DNA of 60,197 nucleotides from Specibacter cremeus. Lineage in GTDB: Bacteria > Actinomycetota > Actinomycetes > Actinomycetales > Micrococcaceae. The notes beneath the pieces are model-generated. The model had not been told where the DNA came from. It worked only from the letters and a program-made list of their open reading frames with translations, and made no database searches. The position numbers and the translations under genes were made by a program. Positions 24,440 to 35,465 of the stretch are shown piece after piece (the stretch's first letter is position 1; every line of letters begins with the position of its first letter). The stretch spans positions 6,463 through 66,659 of the forward strand of contig NZ_RWKQ01000014.1 in NCBI RefSeq assembly GCF_003946885.1, read 5' to 3'.

Positions 24440-25657
24440 ATGCAGCAACGCAACGTCATCATCCTCGGCTCCACCGGTTCCATCGGCACCCAGGCGATGG
24501 ACGTCGTCGACCGCGCGCAACTGCCCGACGGCAGCCCGCGCTTCCGCGTCACGGCACTGTCCGCCGGTGGCGGGAACCTGGCGCTGCTGGCCCGCCAGGC
24601 CGTGCACGCGCGCGCGGCGGCCGTCGGCGTCGCCACGGACGACGCCGGGGCGTTGCGTTCGCTGATCGACGCGGCGGCCGGTGCCGCGGGACTGCCCGGC
24701 TACATGCCCGAGATCGTGGCCGGCCCGGATGCGTCGACGATCATCGCGGACTGGGGCGCCGGCACGGAGGACGCCGCCGACGTCGTGCTCAACGGCATCA
24801 CCGGCTCGATCGGCCTGGCCCCCACGTTGGCCGCGCTGCGAACCCCGGCACTGCTGGCGCTGGCCAACAAGGAATCGCTCATCGTCGGCGGGCGGCTCGT
24901 CAAGGACGCCGCCGCGCCCGGCCAGCTGGTGCCCGTCGACTCGGAGCACTCCGCTTTGGCGCAGGCGCTGCGCTCCGGCAGCCCCGCGGAGGTGGACAGG
25001 CTCATCATCACGGCCTCCGGCGGCCCGTTCCGGGGCAAGACCCGCGCCGAGCTGGGGGACGTGACACCCGCCCAGGCCATGAAGCACCCCACCTGGGACA
25101 TGGGCCCCATGGTCACCACCAACTCCGCCACCCTCGTCAACAAGGGCCTGGAGGTCATCGAGGCGCACCTGCTCTTCGACGTGCCGCTGGACCGGATCGA
25201 GGCCGTCGTGCACCCGCAGTCGATCGTGCACTCCATGGTCCAATTCACCGACGGATCCACGCTGGCCCAGTGCTCCCCGCCCGATATGCGCCTGCCCATC
25301 GCCCTGGGACTGGGCTGGCCCGAACGCGTGCCCGGTGCCGGCGTCGCCTGCGACTGGACACAGGCCGCGACCTGGACGTTCGAGCCGCTCGACAACGACG
25401 CGTTCCCGGCCGTGGAACTGGCCAAGCACGCGGCAGCGCGCGGGGGCACCTGCCCGGCCGTGTACAACGCCGCCAACGAGGAGGCCGTGCACGCGTTCCA
25501 CGCCGGCCGGATCGGCTTCCTCGACATCGTCGACATTATCGAGGTAGTCCTCAGCAAACACTCACCGGAGCTGGAGCTCACGCTAGGCTCCGTGTTGGAC
25601 GCTGAACAGTGGGCACGTACCCGCACCCACGAACGTTTAGCGTTGAAGAGCCGCTAG
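24440..25657 (+). CDS. dxr: 1-deoxy-D-xylulose 5-phosphate reductoisomerase
   Basis: DXR makes 2-C-methyl-D-erythritol 4-phosphate with NADPH in the MEP route to isoprenoids. It shows the NADPH loop GSTGSIG (10-16), [12 protein letters not shown] (140-151), metal ligands D167 and E169 in VDSEHSA, and substrate loops ASGGPFRG and [21 protein letters not shown] (split over about 206-232). The 405-aa length is normal. ispG of the same pathway lies 3.5 kb downstream, with the intramembrane protease between, an order conserved in actinobacteria. Confidence 0.97.
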   Translation: MQQRNVIILGSTGSIGTQAMDVVDRAQLPDGSPRFRVTALSAGGGNLALLARQAVHARAAAVGVATDDAGALRSLIDAAAGAAGLPGYMPEIVAGPDASTIIADWGAGTEDAADVVLNGITGSIGLAPTLAALRTPALLALANKESLIVGGRLVKDAAAPGQLVPVDSEHSALAQALRSGSPAEVDRLIITASGGPFRGKTRAELGDVTPAQAMKHPTWDMGPMVTTNSATLVNKGLEVIEAHLLFDVPLDRIEAVVHPQSIVHSMVQFTDGSTLAQCSPPDMRLPIALGLGWPERVPGAGVACDWTQAATWTFEPLDNDAFPAVELAKHAAARGGTCPAVYNAANEEAVHAFHAGRIGFLDIVDIIEVVLSKHSPELELTLGSVLDAEQWARTRTHERLALKSR

Positions 25658-25678
25658 GGAAGCGAAAGACAAACCACA

Positions 25679-27007
25679 GTGACCGTATTGCTATTCATCG
25701 CCGGCGTCGTGTTCGTCGCGCTGGGCATCGCCGTGTCCATCGCGCTGCACGAGGTGGGCCACCTGCTGCCCGCGAAGCTGTTCAACGTCCGCGTCACCCG
25801 CTACATGATCGGGTTCGGGCCCACCCTGTGGTCGCGGAAGAGGGGCGAGACCGAATACGGGGTCAAGGCCATCCCGGCCGGCGGCTACGTGGCCATGATC
25901 GGCATGTACCCGCCCAACCCCGACGACGGCAGCGTCCGCCCGTCCAGCACCGGCATGTTCCAGACGCTGGCCACCGAGGCACGCAGCCAGGCCCACGAGG
26001 ACGTCGGCCCGGCCGACGTGGGCCGCGTGTTCTACGCGCTGCCGGTGTGGAAGAAGATCATCATCATGCTCGGCGGGCCGACCATGAACCTGCTGATCGG
26101 CATCGTCCTCACGGCCGTGCTGCTCATGGGGTTCGGCGTCCCCGTGCCCACGACCACGCTGGCCGAGGTCAACGCCTGCCAGGTGGCCTACGGCAAGCCC
26201 GCGCCGACGGACCTGACCACCTGCACGAAGACGCCCGCGGCGGCCGCCGGCCTGAAGCCGGGCGACACCATCCAGACCTTCGACGGACGCCAGGTCACGG
26301 ACTGGAACACGCTGACCGACTGGATCCGGGCCGCCGCCGGCAAGACCGTGGAACTGTCCTACCTGCGCGACGGCGTCCTGCACGCGACGAACGTGACGCC
26401 CGTGCTGACGGCACGTCCGGTGCTCACCTCGGCCGGGCAAGCGGTCACCGATTCCTCCGGCGCCGCGAAGACCATCGAGGCCGGTTTCCTCGGCATCGGT
26501 GCGACGACGGCGACAGTGCGGCAGCCGGCGTCGGCCGTCCTCCCCATGGTCGGGCAGAACATCGCGCAGGTCGGCGGCATCGTGTTCAACCTGCCGGCGA
26601 AACTGGTGGGCGTGGCGAAGGCCGCGTTCAGCTCGGAGCCGCGCGACCCGAACGGGCCGATCTCCGTGGTGGGCGTCGGGCGCGTGGCCGGGGAGGTCGC
26701 CGCCATGGAGGATGTGCCGTTCAGTGCCCGGGCGGCCACGCTCGTGAGCCTGCTGGGCGGGGTGAACCTGGCCTTGTTCGTCTTCAACCTGATCCCGCTG
26801 CTGCCGCTCGACGGCGGGCACGTGCTGGGCGCGCTGTATGAGGGGGCGCGGCGGCGCATCGCGAAACTGTTCAAGCGCCGCGACCCGGGTCCCTTTGACA
26901 TCGCCAAGATGCTACCGGTCACGTACGTCGTGGCCAGCGTTTTGATCGTCATGAGCGTGCTGTTGATCTACGCGGACATCGTGAAGCCGGTCAACATCTT
27001 CGGCTAA
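25679..27007 (+). CDS. rip: Site-2 intramembrane metalloprotease (RseP/Rip)
   Basis: A 442-aa M50 peptidase. The zinc motif HEVGH is at residues 24-28 in the first membrane helix, a PDZ domain lies in the middle (about 185-275: AAAAGLKPGDTIQTFDGRQV), and the third catalytic residue is in PLLPLDGGHV near residue 380. It cleaves membrane-spanning anti-sigma factors or similar substrates, as Rip1 does in mycobacteria. The GTG start lies 21 bp after dxr. Its position between dxr and ispG is conserved, though there is no direct metabolic link. Confidence 0.92.
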   Translation: MTVLLFIAGVVFVALGIAVSIALHEVGHLLPAKLFNVRVTRYMIGFGPTLWSRKRGETEYGVKAIPAGGYVAMIGMYPPNPDDGSVRPSSTGMFQTLATEARSQAHEDVGPADVGRVFYALPVWKKIIIMLGGPTMNLLIGIVLTAVLLMGFGVPVPTTTLAEVNACQVAYGKPAPTDLTTCTKTPAAAAGLKPGDTIQTFDGRQVTDWNTLTDWIRAAAGKTVELSYLRDGVLHATNVTPVLTARPVLTSAGQAVTDSSGAAKTIEAGFLGIGATTATVRQPASAVLPMVGQNIAQVGGIVFNLPAKLVGVAKAAFSSEPRDPNGPISVVGVGRVAGEVAAMEDVPFSARAATLVSLLGGVNLALFVFNLIPLLPLDGGHVLGALYEGARRRIAKLFKRRDPGPFDIAKMLPVTYVVASVLIVMSVLLIYADIVKPVNIFG

Positions 27008-27056
27008 CAATCAATCGATAAAGATTGATTGAAGATAGTCAACGGTTTATGGTTGA
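27008..27056 (+). promoter_or_regulatory. Twin palindromic operators over a leaderless promoter
   Basis: Two related 18-bp palindromes lie 28 bp apart. The first, TCAATCGATAAAGATTGA at 27011-27028, extends to 9-bp arms from 27008 to 27031. The second, TCAACGGTTTATGGTTGA, is at 27039-27056. They agree at 12 of 18 positions. TTGATT at 27025-27030 and TATGGT at 27048-27053 (17-bp spacing) form a promoter whose start would fall at the ATG at 27060, so one palindrome covers the -35 and the other the -10. Confidence 0.7.
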
Positions 27057-27059
27057 TTC

Positions 27060-27665
27060 ATGTTTGTCGTGACGATTGACCAGCGGGACAGCCGCACGGG
27101 CGCCGACCGTGTGCCGGAACTGCTGGCGCAGTTCTCGGCGGTGCCCGTGGCGTTGCCATTCGAACGGACCGTGGGCGATGAGATCCAAGGTGTTCTCACG
27201 GACGCGGCCGCCGTCGTGGCCGCGGCCATGACGGCGTTGCGCGCCGGCCGCTGGTACGTCGGCGTGGGCGTGGGGCCCGTGGACGAGCCGTTGGCGGCAT
27301 CCAGCAGCGCGTCCGGCGGGCCGGCGTTCATCGCCGCACGGGCCGCCGTCGACCGGGCCAAGAAGATGGGGGAACGCGTCCCGCTGGCCGTCAGGTCCGG
27401 TCGAGGGGGTGCCGCCAGGGCGCGTGCATCGGCCGCGGAGGCCGTTCTGGTGCTCATTGGTGCGCTCGTGGCCCATCGCAGCGATGCCGAATGGCGGGTC
27501 GTGGACCTGCTGGTTCCCGGTGTCCGCGGCGGCCAAGTCGAGGCCGCTGCCACGCTGGGCATCTCCCCGCAGGCCGTCAGCCGGGCCGTCTTGCGCTCGG
27601 GCTGGCAGGAGGAACATGCCGGGCGTGTCGCCGCCGCCATGCTGCTCGAGCTCGCCGACGCCTGA
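27060..27665 (+). CDS. SatD-like DNA-binding protein
   Basis: A 201-aa soluble protein. The N-terminal half (FVVTIDQRDSRTGADRVPELL, then PFERTVGDEIQGVLTD and WYVGVGVGPVDEPL) resembles the SatD family. The C-terminal 60 residues contain a helix-turn-helix (VEAAATLGISPQAVSRAVLRSGWQEE). The physiological role is not known to me. There is no ribosome site, and the start codon is immediately downstream of a promoter covered by two palindromes, so autoregulation through this HTH is likely (inference). A GTG-started small membrane gene at 28345 may be its usual partner, with a degraded toxin gene in between. Confidence 0.65.
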   Translation: MFVVTIDQRDSRTGADRVPELLAQFSAVPVALPFERTVGDEIQGVLTDAAAVVAAAMTALRAGRWYVGVGVGPVDEPLAASSSASGGPAFIAARAAVDRAKKMGERVPLAVRSGRGGAARARASAAEAVLVLIGALVAHRSDAEWRVVDLLVPGVRGGQVEAAATLGISPQAVSRAVLRSGWQEEHAGRVAAAMLLELADA

Positions 27666-27677
27666 CTCGGCGCAGGC

Positions 27678-28068
27678 TCAGCCATGCAGTACGTCGCGTG
27701 CGAGGCCGTGCGATGCCTTCGCGAGGCGGGCGTCGTTGGTCCACAGCGCGTCGCATCCGTTCAGCTGGGCGGTGGCGAGGTGCGGCGCGTCGGGGGCTCG
27801 GATGCCATGCCGCGCGCAACTCGGCCGCACGGCGGTATGCCTTCGGGTCGAGGTCGAGCACGCGGAACTGTTCGAAGAGTTGCTCGTAGTGGTCGCGGAG
27901 CACGAGATTGTCATCGCGGAGCGGCCCCACAAGGCACTCGAGGATCACGAGCGGACTGATCGCCACTATCGCCTCCCCCGCTTCGACCAGCCGACGCCGC
28001 ACGGCGTCCCCGCTCGGCCCGCCATCCTCCGCCGCGTAGATGACGATGCAGGAGTCGAGATAGATCAC
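27678..28068 (-). pseudogene. VapC-type PIN toxin, frameshifted
   Basis: A PIN-domain ribonuclease gene split over two frames. Frame one starts at the GTG at 28068 (MIYLDSCIVIYAAEDG with the first Asp, then ISPLVILECLVGPL with the conserved Glu) and runs to RAAELRA. The rest (GIRAPDAPHLATAQLNGCDALWTNDARLA, with the C-terminal acidic residues) continues in another frame to 27678. The break is in a CG-repeat near 27811-27817, consistent with loss of one CG dinucleotide. The toxin is therefore probably inactive, unless the shift is a sequencing error. It is convergent with the SatD-like gene. Confidence 0.75.
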
Positions 28069-28210
28069 TCCCAGCCCGTACGCTCGCCGACGATCTGCAC
28101 CTCGAGATCCGCAGGGCTGCGACGGCCGACCGCGGGTGGCGGGTTCTCAGCGAGCCAGCGAGCCGCCCGGGCCGCCGACGCGTAGCGAGGCGGGTTGCCG
28201 CCGCAGCGTC
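28065..28210 (-). pseudogene. Possible antitoxin remnant upstream of vapC
   Basis: On the minus strand an open frame with strong G/C third positions (RYASAARAARWLAENPPP, then DLEVQIVGERTGWE) ends in TGA overlapping the toxin GTG (GTGA), the usual coupling of antitoxin to toxin. Toward the N-terminus the coding signal moves to another frame (WDHKNWLVLHDAA near 28220-28260), so this gene also looks frameshifted. I do not recognise the family; antitoxin is inferred only from position. Confidence 0.35.
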
Positions 28211-28344
28211 GTGAAGCACCAGCCAGTTCTTGTGGTCCCAGCCAATTGGGTGGGCTATCGGGAATTGGGTAGGTTTTCGGCGGTGCAAGTGCGAACCATG
28301 GGCCTCCCAGGTCCCGTCGCACCGCCGCGCTAGGCTGTGGAATC

Positions 28345-28701
28345 GTGAACGCACTCTGGATCATCGTGACGGTACTGGTCGGCGTGCTGGGCGGCTGGCC
28401 GGTGGCCGCCGGCATCCTGCGCTGGGCCCGCTCTGCCGCCAAGCCCAAGGCCCGGAAGATCCCCGAGGGCGTGCTGCGCGGCGGGCTGGTGATCGGAATG
28501 CTCGAGCGCGCCGCCGTCGTGCTGTGCATCCTGGCCAACGAGCCGGTGGCCATCGCCTACGTCGTCGCCATCAAGGGCCTGGGCCGGTATCCGGAGCTGA
28601 AGCAGGCTCCGGCGGCCAGCGAGGCGTTCATCATCGGAACCCTCGCCTCCATGCTGTGGGCGGCCGCGATCGCCGTGCTGGCCAAAATGCTCCTGCTATA
28701 G
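28345..28701 (+). CDS. Small three-helix membrane protein
   Basis: A 118-aa hypothetical protein with three hydrophobic helices (about 3-26, 46-73 and 93-117) and a basic loop AKPKARKIPEG. The stretch IAYVVAIKGLGRYPELKQ between helices two and three appears conserved-looking but is not a domain I can name. The GTG start lies 8 nt after TAGGCT (28331-28336), so the mRNA may be leaderless. It might be a partner of the SatD-like gene. It is followed 9 bp later by the YciI-like gene. Confidence 0.7.
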   Translation: MNALWIIVTVLVGVLGGWPVAAGILRWARSAAKPKARKIPEGVLRGGLVIGMLERAAVVLCILANEPVAIAYVVAIKGLGRYPELKQAPAASEAFIIGTLASMLWAAAIAVLAKMLLL

Positions 28702-28710
28702 GGTGAGACC

Positions 28711-29004
28711 ATGAGTGTTTTCGCTGTTGAATACGTTTACGGTGCCGATGGTGCCGCCGCCCGCGACGCCCACCGCCCCGCCCACCGGGCCTGGCTGTCC
28801 TCCCTGCTGGAGTCCGGCCAGCTGCTCGCCTCCGGACCGTTTGCCGATGGTGCCGGCGCGCTGCTCATCTTCCAGGAGGCGGACCAGGGCGCCCTGGCCG
28901 AACTGCTCAAGGCCGATCCCATGAACAACGACGGCGGCATCAGCGGCCTGAAGATCACCGAGTGGAACCCGGTGACCGGGCACCTCGCGGCACTGGTCAG
29001 GTAA
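28711..29004 (+). CDS. YciI family protein
   Basis: A 97-aa dimeric alpha-beta barrel protein. The YciI pattern is visible: FAVEYVYG at the start, AHRPAHRAWLSSLLESGQLLASGPF with the conserved His and the LASGP loop, then ALLIFQEAD and an acidic helix. Members may act as small hydrolases or monooxygenase-like enzymes; the substrate is unknown. The stop codon is inside the first of three GGTCAGGTAA repeats. Confidence 0.85.
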   Translation: MSVFAVEYVYGADGAAARDAHRPAHRAWLSSLLESGQLLASGPFADGAGALLIFQEADQGALAELLKADPMNNDGGISGLKITEWNPVTGHLAALVR

Positions 29005-29029
29005 TACGGTCAGGTAACCGGTCAGGTAA
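28995..29029 (+). repeat. Triplicated GGTCAGGTAA
   Basis: Three direct copies at 28995, 29008 and 29020 (periods 13 and 12). The first contains the YciI stop codon. Probably local duplication; each copy supplies an additional TAA. Confidence 0.8.
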
Positions 29030-29092
29030 CCCGCCACGCAACAGGCCGGGCCGCCGGCGCCGGACCCCGCCGCCCAGCCCGGGCAAACCGGC

Positions 29093-29098
29093 CTACAA
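29093..29098 (+). promoter_or_regulatory. -10 of ispG promoter
   Basis: TACAAT, a near-consensus -10, lies 76 bp upstream of the ispG start in a very GC-rich stretch. No convincing -35 is present. Confidence 0.45.
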
Positions 29099-29173
29099 TT
29101 CTAGAGGGCGCCGCGAGCAATACCCGCGGTCACCGGTCACGGGACGGCGCCGCCACGATGCAAGGAGCACATT

Positions 29174-30340
29174 TTGACCTCGGTCAGCCTCGGAATGCCG
29201 GAAGCGCCCCCGCCAGTACTCGCGCCGCGGCGCAAGACTCGACAGATCAAGGTTGGCTCGGTCGGCGTCGGCTCGGACTCGCCCATCAGCGTCCAGTCCA
29301 TGACGACCACGCCCACCACCGACATCAATGCCACATTGCAGCAGATCGCGGAGCTGACCGCGTCCGGATGTGACATCGTGCGTGTCGCGTGCCCGTCCGC
29401 GGATGATGCCGAGGCGCTGCCGATCATCGCGAAGAAGTCGCAGATCCCGGTCATCGCGGACATCCACTTCCAGCCGAAGTACGTGTTTGCCGCCATCGAG
29501 GCCGGTTGTGCGGCCGTGCGCGTGAACCCGGGCAACATCCGCAAGTTCGACGACCAGGTGAAGGAGATTGCCCAGGCCGCCAAGGACCATGGCACGTCGA
29601 TCCGCATCGGTGTCAATGCCGGTTCGCTCGAGCCGTCCATCCTGAAGAAGTACGGCAAGGCCACGCCGGAGGCGCTCGTCGAGTCGGCCGTGTGGGAGGC
29701 GTCGCTGTTCGAGGAGCACGGCTTCCACGACTTCAAGATCTCCGTCAAGCACAACGACCCGGTCATCATGGTCCGCGCCTACGAGCTGCTGGCGGAGAAG
29801 GGCGACTGGCCGCTGCACCTGGGCGTCACCGAGGCCGGCCCGGCATTCCAGGGCACCATCAAGTCCGCCGTGGCGTTCGGGGCGCTCCTGTCCCAGGGCA
29901 TCGGCGACACCATCCGGGTGTCCCTGTCCGCCCCTCCGGTGGAGGAGATCAAGGTCGGCAACCAGATCCTGCAATCGCTGAACCTGCGCCCGCGCAAGCT
30001 GGAGATTGTGTCCTGCCCGTCCTGCGGTCGCGCCCAGGTGGACGTGTATACGCTGGCCGAGCAGGTCACGGCCGGGCTCGAGGGCATGGAGATCCCGTTG
30101 CGGGTGGCCGTCATGGGCTGCGTCGTCAACGGCCCGGGCGAGGCCCGCGAGGCCGACCTCGGTGTCGCGTCCGGCAACGGCAAGGGCCAGATCTTCGTGA
30201 AGGGCCAGGTCATCAAGACTGTTCCCGAGGACCAGATTGTTGAGACACTCATTGAGGAAGCCATGAGGATTGCCGAAGAGATGGGTGAGTCGGATGGCGA
30301 AGATGCTGTCTCGGGTGGCCCCGTGGTTACCGTCTCGTAG
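29174..30340 (+). CDS. ispG: 4-hydroxy-3-methylbut-2-enyl diphosphate synthase
   Basis: The iron-sulfur enzyme of the MEP pathway that reduces the cyclodiphosphate to HMBPP. The N-terminal TIM barrel shows [15 protein letters not shown] and RVNPGNIR; the C-terminal domain holds the [4Fe-4S] ligands in [13 protein letters not shown] and [15 protein letters not shown] start is taken because AAGGAG at 29162-29167 is 6 nt upstream and no ATG or GTG fits. The 388-aa length is usual for bacteria. The downstream GNAT overlaps its 3' end. Confidence 0.96.
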   Translation: MTSVSLGMPEAPPPVLAPRRKTRQIKVGSVGVGSDSPISVQSMTTTPTTDINATLQQIAELTASGCDIVRVACPSADDAEALPIIAKKSQIPVIADIHFQPKYVFAAIEAGCAAVRVNPGNIRKFDDQVKEIAQAAKDHGTSIRIGVNAGSLEPSILKKYGKATPEALVESAVWEASLFEEHGFHDFKISVKHNDPVIMVRAYELLAEKGDWPLHLGVTEAGPAFQGTIKSAVAFGALLSQGIGDTIRVSLSAPPVEEIKVGNQILQSLNLRPRKLEIVSCPSCGRAQVDVYTLAEQVTAGLEGMEIPLRVAVMGCVVNGPGEAREADLGVASGNGKGQIFVKGQVIKTVPEDQIVETLIEEAMRIAEEMGESDGEDAVSGGPVVTVS

Positions 30341-31187
30341 GGCGGCCGCCGGGGGACCGGTGCGCGTGCTGGCCCACGAGGACTCGGACGCGCTCCGGGC
30401 CCTTGTCGCGCGCGACCCGGTCGCCAACGTGTTCATGGAGGCGCTGCTGGCGCAGTCGCCAAGTGCGGTGCCTCGTGTCGCCGGCGCGTACGTGCTCGGC
30501 TTTTTCGACGACGACGACGTCCTCGCCTCGGCTTGTTGGGTCGGCTCCAACGTGGTCCCCATCGAGGCGTGCCCGGACCATGCCGTGCTTTTCGGCCGGT
30601 GGATCGCTGCCAATTGGCGCTCCCACGCCTCCATCTTCGGCCCCCGCGAGGCGGTCCTCGCCATCTTCGACGCGCTCGGGGATGCGAATATCGCCGCGCA
30701 CGAGGTGCGGGCCAACCAGCCGCTGCTGGCCATGGACCGCACGCCGACCGTCGCCGCGAACCCGTTGCTCGGTGTCAGCCGGAGCCGCCAGTTCACGCAG
30801 ATCCTCACGGCCGCCGCCGCCATGTTCGAGGAGGAGGTCGGCTACTCGCCGTACCTCGGCGGCGAGGAGAGCTACCGGCGCAGGGTGGCCGGCCTGATCC
30901 AGCAGGGTCATTCGCTCAGCCATTGCGACGTGGACGGGAAGGTCATTTTCAAGGCCGATCTCGGTGCCGTGTCCCGCCGTGCCACCCAGATCCAGGGCGT
31001 GTGGCTCGACCCCGCGTTCCGCGGGCTGGGCCTGAGTGCCGGGTACATGGCCGCCGTCGTCGGGTTCTCCCGGTTGCGCGCACCCATCGCCAGCCTGTAC
31101 GTCAACGACTACAACGTCCGGGCCCGTGCCCTGTATGAGCGCGTCGGCTTCGAGCAGGTCGGCACGTTCGCCACCGTGCTGCTGTAA
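30294..31187 (+). CDS. GNAT acetyltransferase with DUF4081
   Basis: A protein of about 297 aa: an N-terminal DUF4081-type region ([30 protein letters not shown]) and a C-terminal GNAT fold with acetyl-CoA signature [19 protein letters not shown] and the strand [20 protein letters not shown]. The gene regularly follows ispG in actinobacteria; its substrate is unknown. The ATG at 30294 (MAKMLSR) overlaps ispG by 47 nt; a GTG at 30360 directly before VRVLAHED, preceded by GGGGGA, is a shorter alternative. Confidence 0.85.
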   Translation: MAKMLSRVAPWLPSRRAAAGGPVRVLAHEDSDALRALVARDPVANVFMEALLAQSPSAVPRVAGAYVLGFFDDDDVLASACWVGSNVVPIEACPDHAVLFGRWIAANWRSHASIFGPREAVLAIFDALGDANIAAHEVRANQPLLAMDRTPTVAANPLLGVSRSRQFTQILTAAAAMFEEEVGYSPYLGGEESYRRRVAGLIQQGHSLSHCDVDGKVIFKADLGAVSRRATQIQGVWLDPAFRGLGLSAGYMAAVVGFSRLRAPIASLYVNDYNVRARALYERVGFEQVGTFATVLL

Positions 31188-31196
31188 GTCGCTGGT

Positions 31197-31420
31197 CGAG
31201 CCTGGCGAGACCCTCGGCGGTCGAGCCTGTCGAGACCGGATTTCGACAAGCTCAATCACCGGCGGTCGAGCCTGTCGAGACCGGATTTCGACAAGCTCAA
31301 TCACCGGCGGTCGAGCCTGGCGAGACCCGGGATTTCGACAAGCTCAATCACCGGTGGTCGAGCCTGGCGAGACCCGGGATTTCGACAAGCTCAATGATTT
31401 CGACAAGCTCAACCACCGGG
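31197..31420. repeat. Interspersed repeat cluster E (mixed orientation)
   Basis: Alternating forward units (GGTCGAGCCTGTCGAGACC and GGTCGAGCCTGGCGAGACC) and reverse diverged units (ATTTCGACAAGCTCAATCACC) fill the 276-bp gap between the GNAT and the reductase. Forward and reverse neighbours can pair, so the transcript would form several stem-loops that could act as a terminator for the ispG operon. Confidence 0.9.
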
Positions 31421-31463
31421 TGCGTTAGGGTTGATGCAACTTGTTGCGCAAAGGAGTGCCTGA

Positions 31464-33491
<2,028 letters not shown>

Positions 33492-33504
33492 GCGGGTCCG
33501 CACG

Positions 33505-34035
33505 ATGTCATTGCCGCATGCGCTGCTGACGTCGCTGCTGGAGCAGCCCGGCTCCGGGGCGGAACTGGCCCGCCGGTTCGACAAGTCGATCGGCTACTTC
33601 TGGGCGGCCACCCACCAGCAGATCTACCGGGAACTGGCCAAGATGGAGCGCCGCGGGCTCATCGCCGGTGCCGAGCGCGACGGCGGGCGCGGCCGGGCAC
33701 GGCATTACACCGTGCTGGCGGCCGGGCGGCGGGAGCTCGTCGACTGGGCCGGAGCGGCGGCCGAGCCGCGCCCGCCGCGCGATGACTTCATGGTGCGGCT
33801 GCGCGCGGCGGCCGTGCTGGGCGACGTGGACCTGCGCCCGGAGGCGGTGCGCCACCGCGACGTGCACAGGCGTCGGCTGGAGAACTACCTGGACATCGAG
33901 GCCCGGGACTTCCCGGCCGGTGCCGGGCGGGAGGGACAGTTGCGGTTGCAGCACGCCGTGTTGCGCGCCGGCATCGCGTTCGAGCGGGCGTGGCTCGAAT
34001 GGTGCGACGAACTGCTGGGCGACGGTTCGGCCTGA
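33505..34035 (+). CDS. PadR family regulator
   Basis: A 176-aa regulator: the N-terminal winged HTH (ALLTSLLEQPGSGAELARRFDKSIGYFW, then QQIYRELAKMERRGLIAG with the DNA-recognition wing) and a C-terminal helical region of the Vir type (residues 90-170) for dimerisation. PadR proteins generally repress nearby detoxification or catabolic genes; being 13 bp after fadH it may control that gene. The ATG at 33505 has no strong ribosome site, so translation may be coupled to fadH. Confidence 0.88.
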   Translation: MSLPHALLTSLLEQPGSGAELARRFDKSIGYFWAATHQQIYRELAKMERRGLIAGAERDGGRGRARHYTVLAAGRRELVDWAGAAAEPRPPRDDFMVRLRAAAVLGDVDLRPEAVRHRDVHRRRLENYLDIEARDFPAGAGREGQLRLQHAVLRAGIAFERAWLEWCDELLGDGSA

Positions 34036-34051
34036 GCGCGCCTTCCCACGC

Positions 34052-34112
34052 GTTGATTCCTCGGCAAGGGTGGGTGTCGTGCTCCCACACCCACCCTTGC
34101 CGAAGAATCAAC
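34052..34112. terminator. Bidirectional terminator: long imperfect palindrome
   Basis: Arms of 26 nt with one mismatch (GTTGATTC, then TCGGCAAGGGTGGGTGT on the left; the complement from 34087 to 34112 on the right) enclose a 9-nt loop. It lies between the convergent PadR and TetR genes and covers the TetR stop codon. No T-run follows on either strand, so termination would depend on the stem alone or on Rho; a mobile or repeated element is an alternative. Confidence 0.65.
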
Positions 34113-34713
34113 CGGGCAGCGGCCCCGTCAGGTAGCGCTGGATGGTGGGTCCGGCCAGGGCCGCCAGCTGGTCCGTGGAGGCGTGCGCCAGCGGTTCAAC
34201 GCGGAACAGGTACCGGGTCATCACCAGGCCCATGATCTGGCTGGCCACGAGCGTGCCGCGCAGCCGCAGTTCCGCCGCATCTCCGGGCAGCCCGGCCATC
34301 GCCTTGGACAGGATGCGCCGGAACACGGTCTCGCGGAACAACGCCGCCGTCGTCTGTGACGTTGCCGCCCCCCGCAACAGGGCCAGCAGCGCCGGCTGGG
34401 CGGGGGAGTCCCACAGCCCCAGAATGGTGCGCAGGATCGCCTCGCCGCGTTCCTCGGCCGGAACCTCGGCCATGCCGGCAAACACCTCGTCCGGGTTCGC
34501 CGGCAGCTCGACGCACGAGTTGAACAGGTCCTCCTTGCCGTCAAAATAGTGGTGCACCATGGCCGGGTCCACGCCGGCCGTGCGGGCGATCTCGCGCAGG
34601 CTCGTCGCCTCGAACCCCTGCCGGGCGAACAGCGTGCGGGCCGCGGCCAGGATGCCCTGGCGCGTGTCCGGGGCGCCCGTGCGCCGGCCGCGGCGGCCGG
34701 CGCCGGTGTTCAT
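34108..34713 (-). CDS. TetR regulator of ABC exporter
   Basis: A 201-aa repressor with HTH GILAAARTLFARQGFEATSLREIARTAG followed by VDPAMVHHYFDGKEDLF, and a C-terminal ligand domain of the TetR_C type (QIMGLVMTRYLF). Its ATG overlaps the stop of the ABC permease (ATGA), so it is last in a three-gene operon and probably feeds back on it through the palindrome at 36312-36331. Ligand unknown; likely a toxic compound exported by the transporter. Confidence 0.9.
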   Translation of the reverse strand: MNTGAGRRGRRTGAPDTRQGILAAARTLFARQGFEATSLREIARTAGVDPAMVHHYFDGKEDLFNSCVELPANPDEVFAGMAEVPAEERGEAILRTILGLWDSPAQPALLALLRGAATSQTTAALFRETVFRRILSKAMAGLPGDAAELRLRGTLVASQIMGLVMTRYLFRVEPLAHASTDQLAALAGPTIQRYLTGPLPG

Positions 34714-35465
34714 GCCGTCTTCCGGCGCAGGGTCAGCGAGGCCAGCAGCAGCCCGGCGACCACGAAGCACGCCACGACGATCAGATCCGCCACCAGGGCC
34801 GAGGTGACGACAGTGTTCTTGGCAACCTGCTGCAAACCGTCCACGGCGTAGCTGAGCGGCAGGAGGTTGGAGAGACCCTCGAGCACCGAGTTCATGGCGT
34901 CGCGTGCCACGAACAGGCCGCACAACAGGATCTGCGGGATCACGACGACGGGCATGAACTGCACCGCCTGGAACTCGGTGGTGGCGAACGCCGAACACAA
35001 CAGCCCAAGTGCCACGCCCAGCACGGAGGTCAGCACGGAGATCAGCACGACCCAGCCCGTGGCGCCCTCGATGGTCATGCCGAAAACCCAGTAGGCGACC
35101 CCCGTGGCGACGAGCGACTGCAGGGCGCCCATGATCGAGAACGCCAACGCGTAGCCGAACAGCAGGTCGCCCTTGTGGATGGGCGTGGTCAGCAGCCGCT
35201 CCAGCGTGCCGGAGGTGCGTTCGCGCAGCATCGTGATCGAGGTGACAAGGAACATGACGACGAACGGGAAGATGCCCAGCATCATCAGGCCCACCCGGTC
35301 GAAGGTGCGCGGCACCCCCGGCGGCAGCGTCTCGTTCTGGAACAGCCAGTAGACGAACGCCAGCAGGATCGCCGGCACCACCAGGATCAGTGCGATGCTG
35401 CGTGGATCGCCCTTGAGTTGCTGGAGCACCCGCGTCGTCGTCGCCCACATCATCCGCCCGTTCAT
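34710..35465 (-). CDS. ABC-2 type permease
   Basis: A 251-aa membrane subunit with six transmembrane helices and the ABC-2 signature region MLRERTSGTLERLLTTPIHKGDLLFGY (residues 79-105) between helices two and three. NLLPLSYAVDGLQQVAKN before the last helix is typical of daunorubicin/NodJ-type drug exporters. Coupled by ATGA overlaps to the ATPase upstream and the TetR gene downstream. Confidence 0.92.
   Translation of the reverse strand: MNGRMMWATTTRVLQQLKGDPRSIALILVVPAILLAFVYWLFQNETLPPGVPRTFDRVGLMMLGIFPFVVMFLVTSITMLRERTSGTLERLLTTPIHKGDLLFGYALAFSIMGALQSLVATGVAYWVFGMTIEGATGWVVLISVLTSVLGVALGLLCSAFATTEFQAVQFMPVVVIPQILLCGLFVARDAMNSVLEGLSNLLPLSYAVDGLQQVAKNTVVTSALVADLIVVACFVVAGLLLASLTLRRKTA

Noticed and set aside
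24207-24665. Protein-coding frames through repeat array D
   Set aside because: All frames across the array are repetitive (GARPPG-type) and have no start signal; unlike the scoA array, the unit spacing does not keep frame with a real gene.
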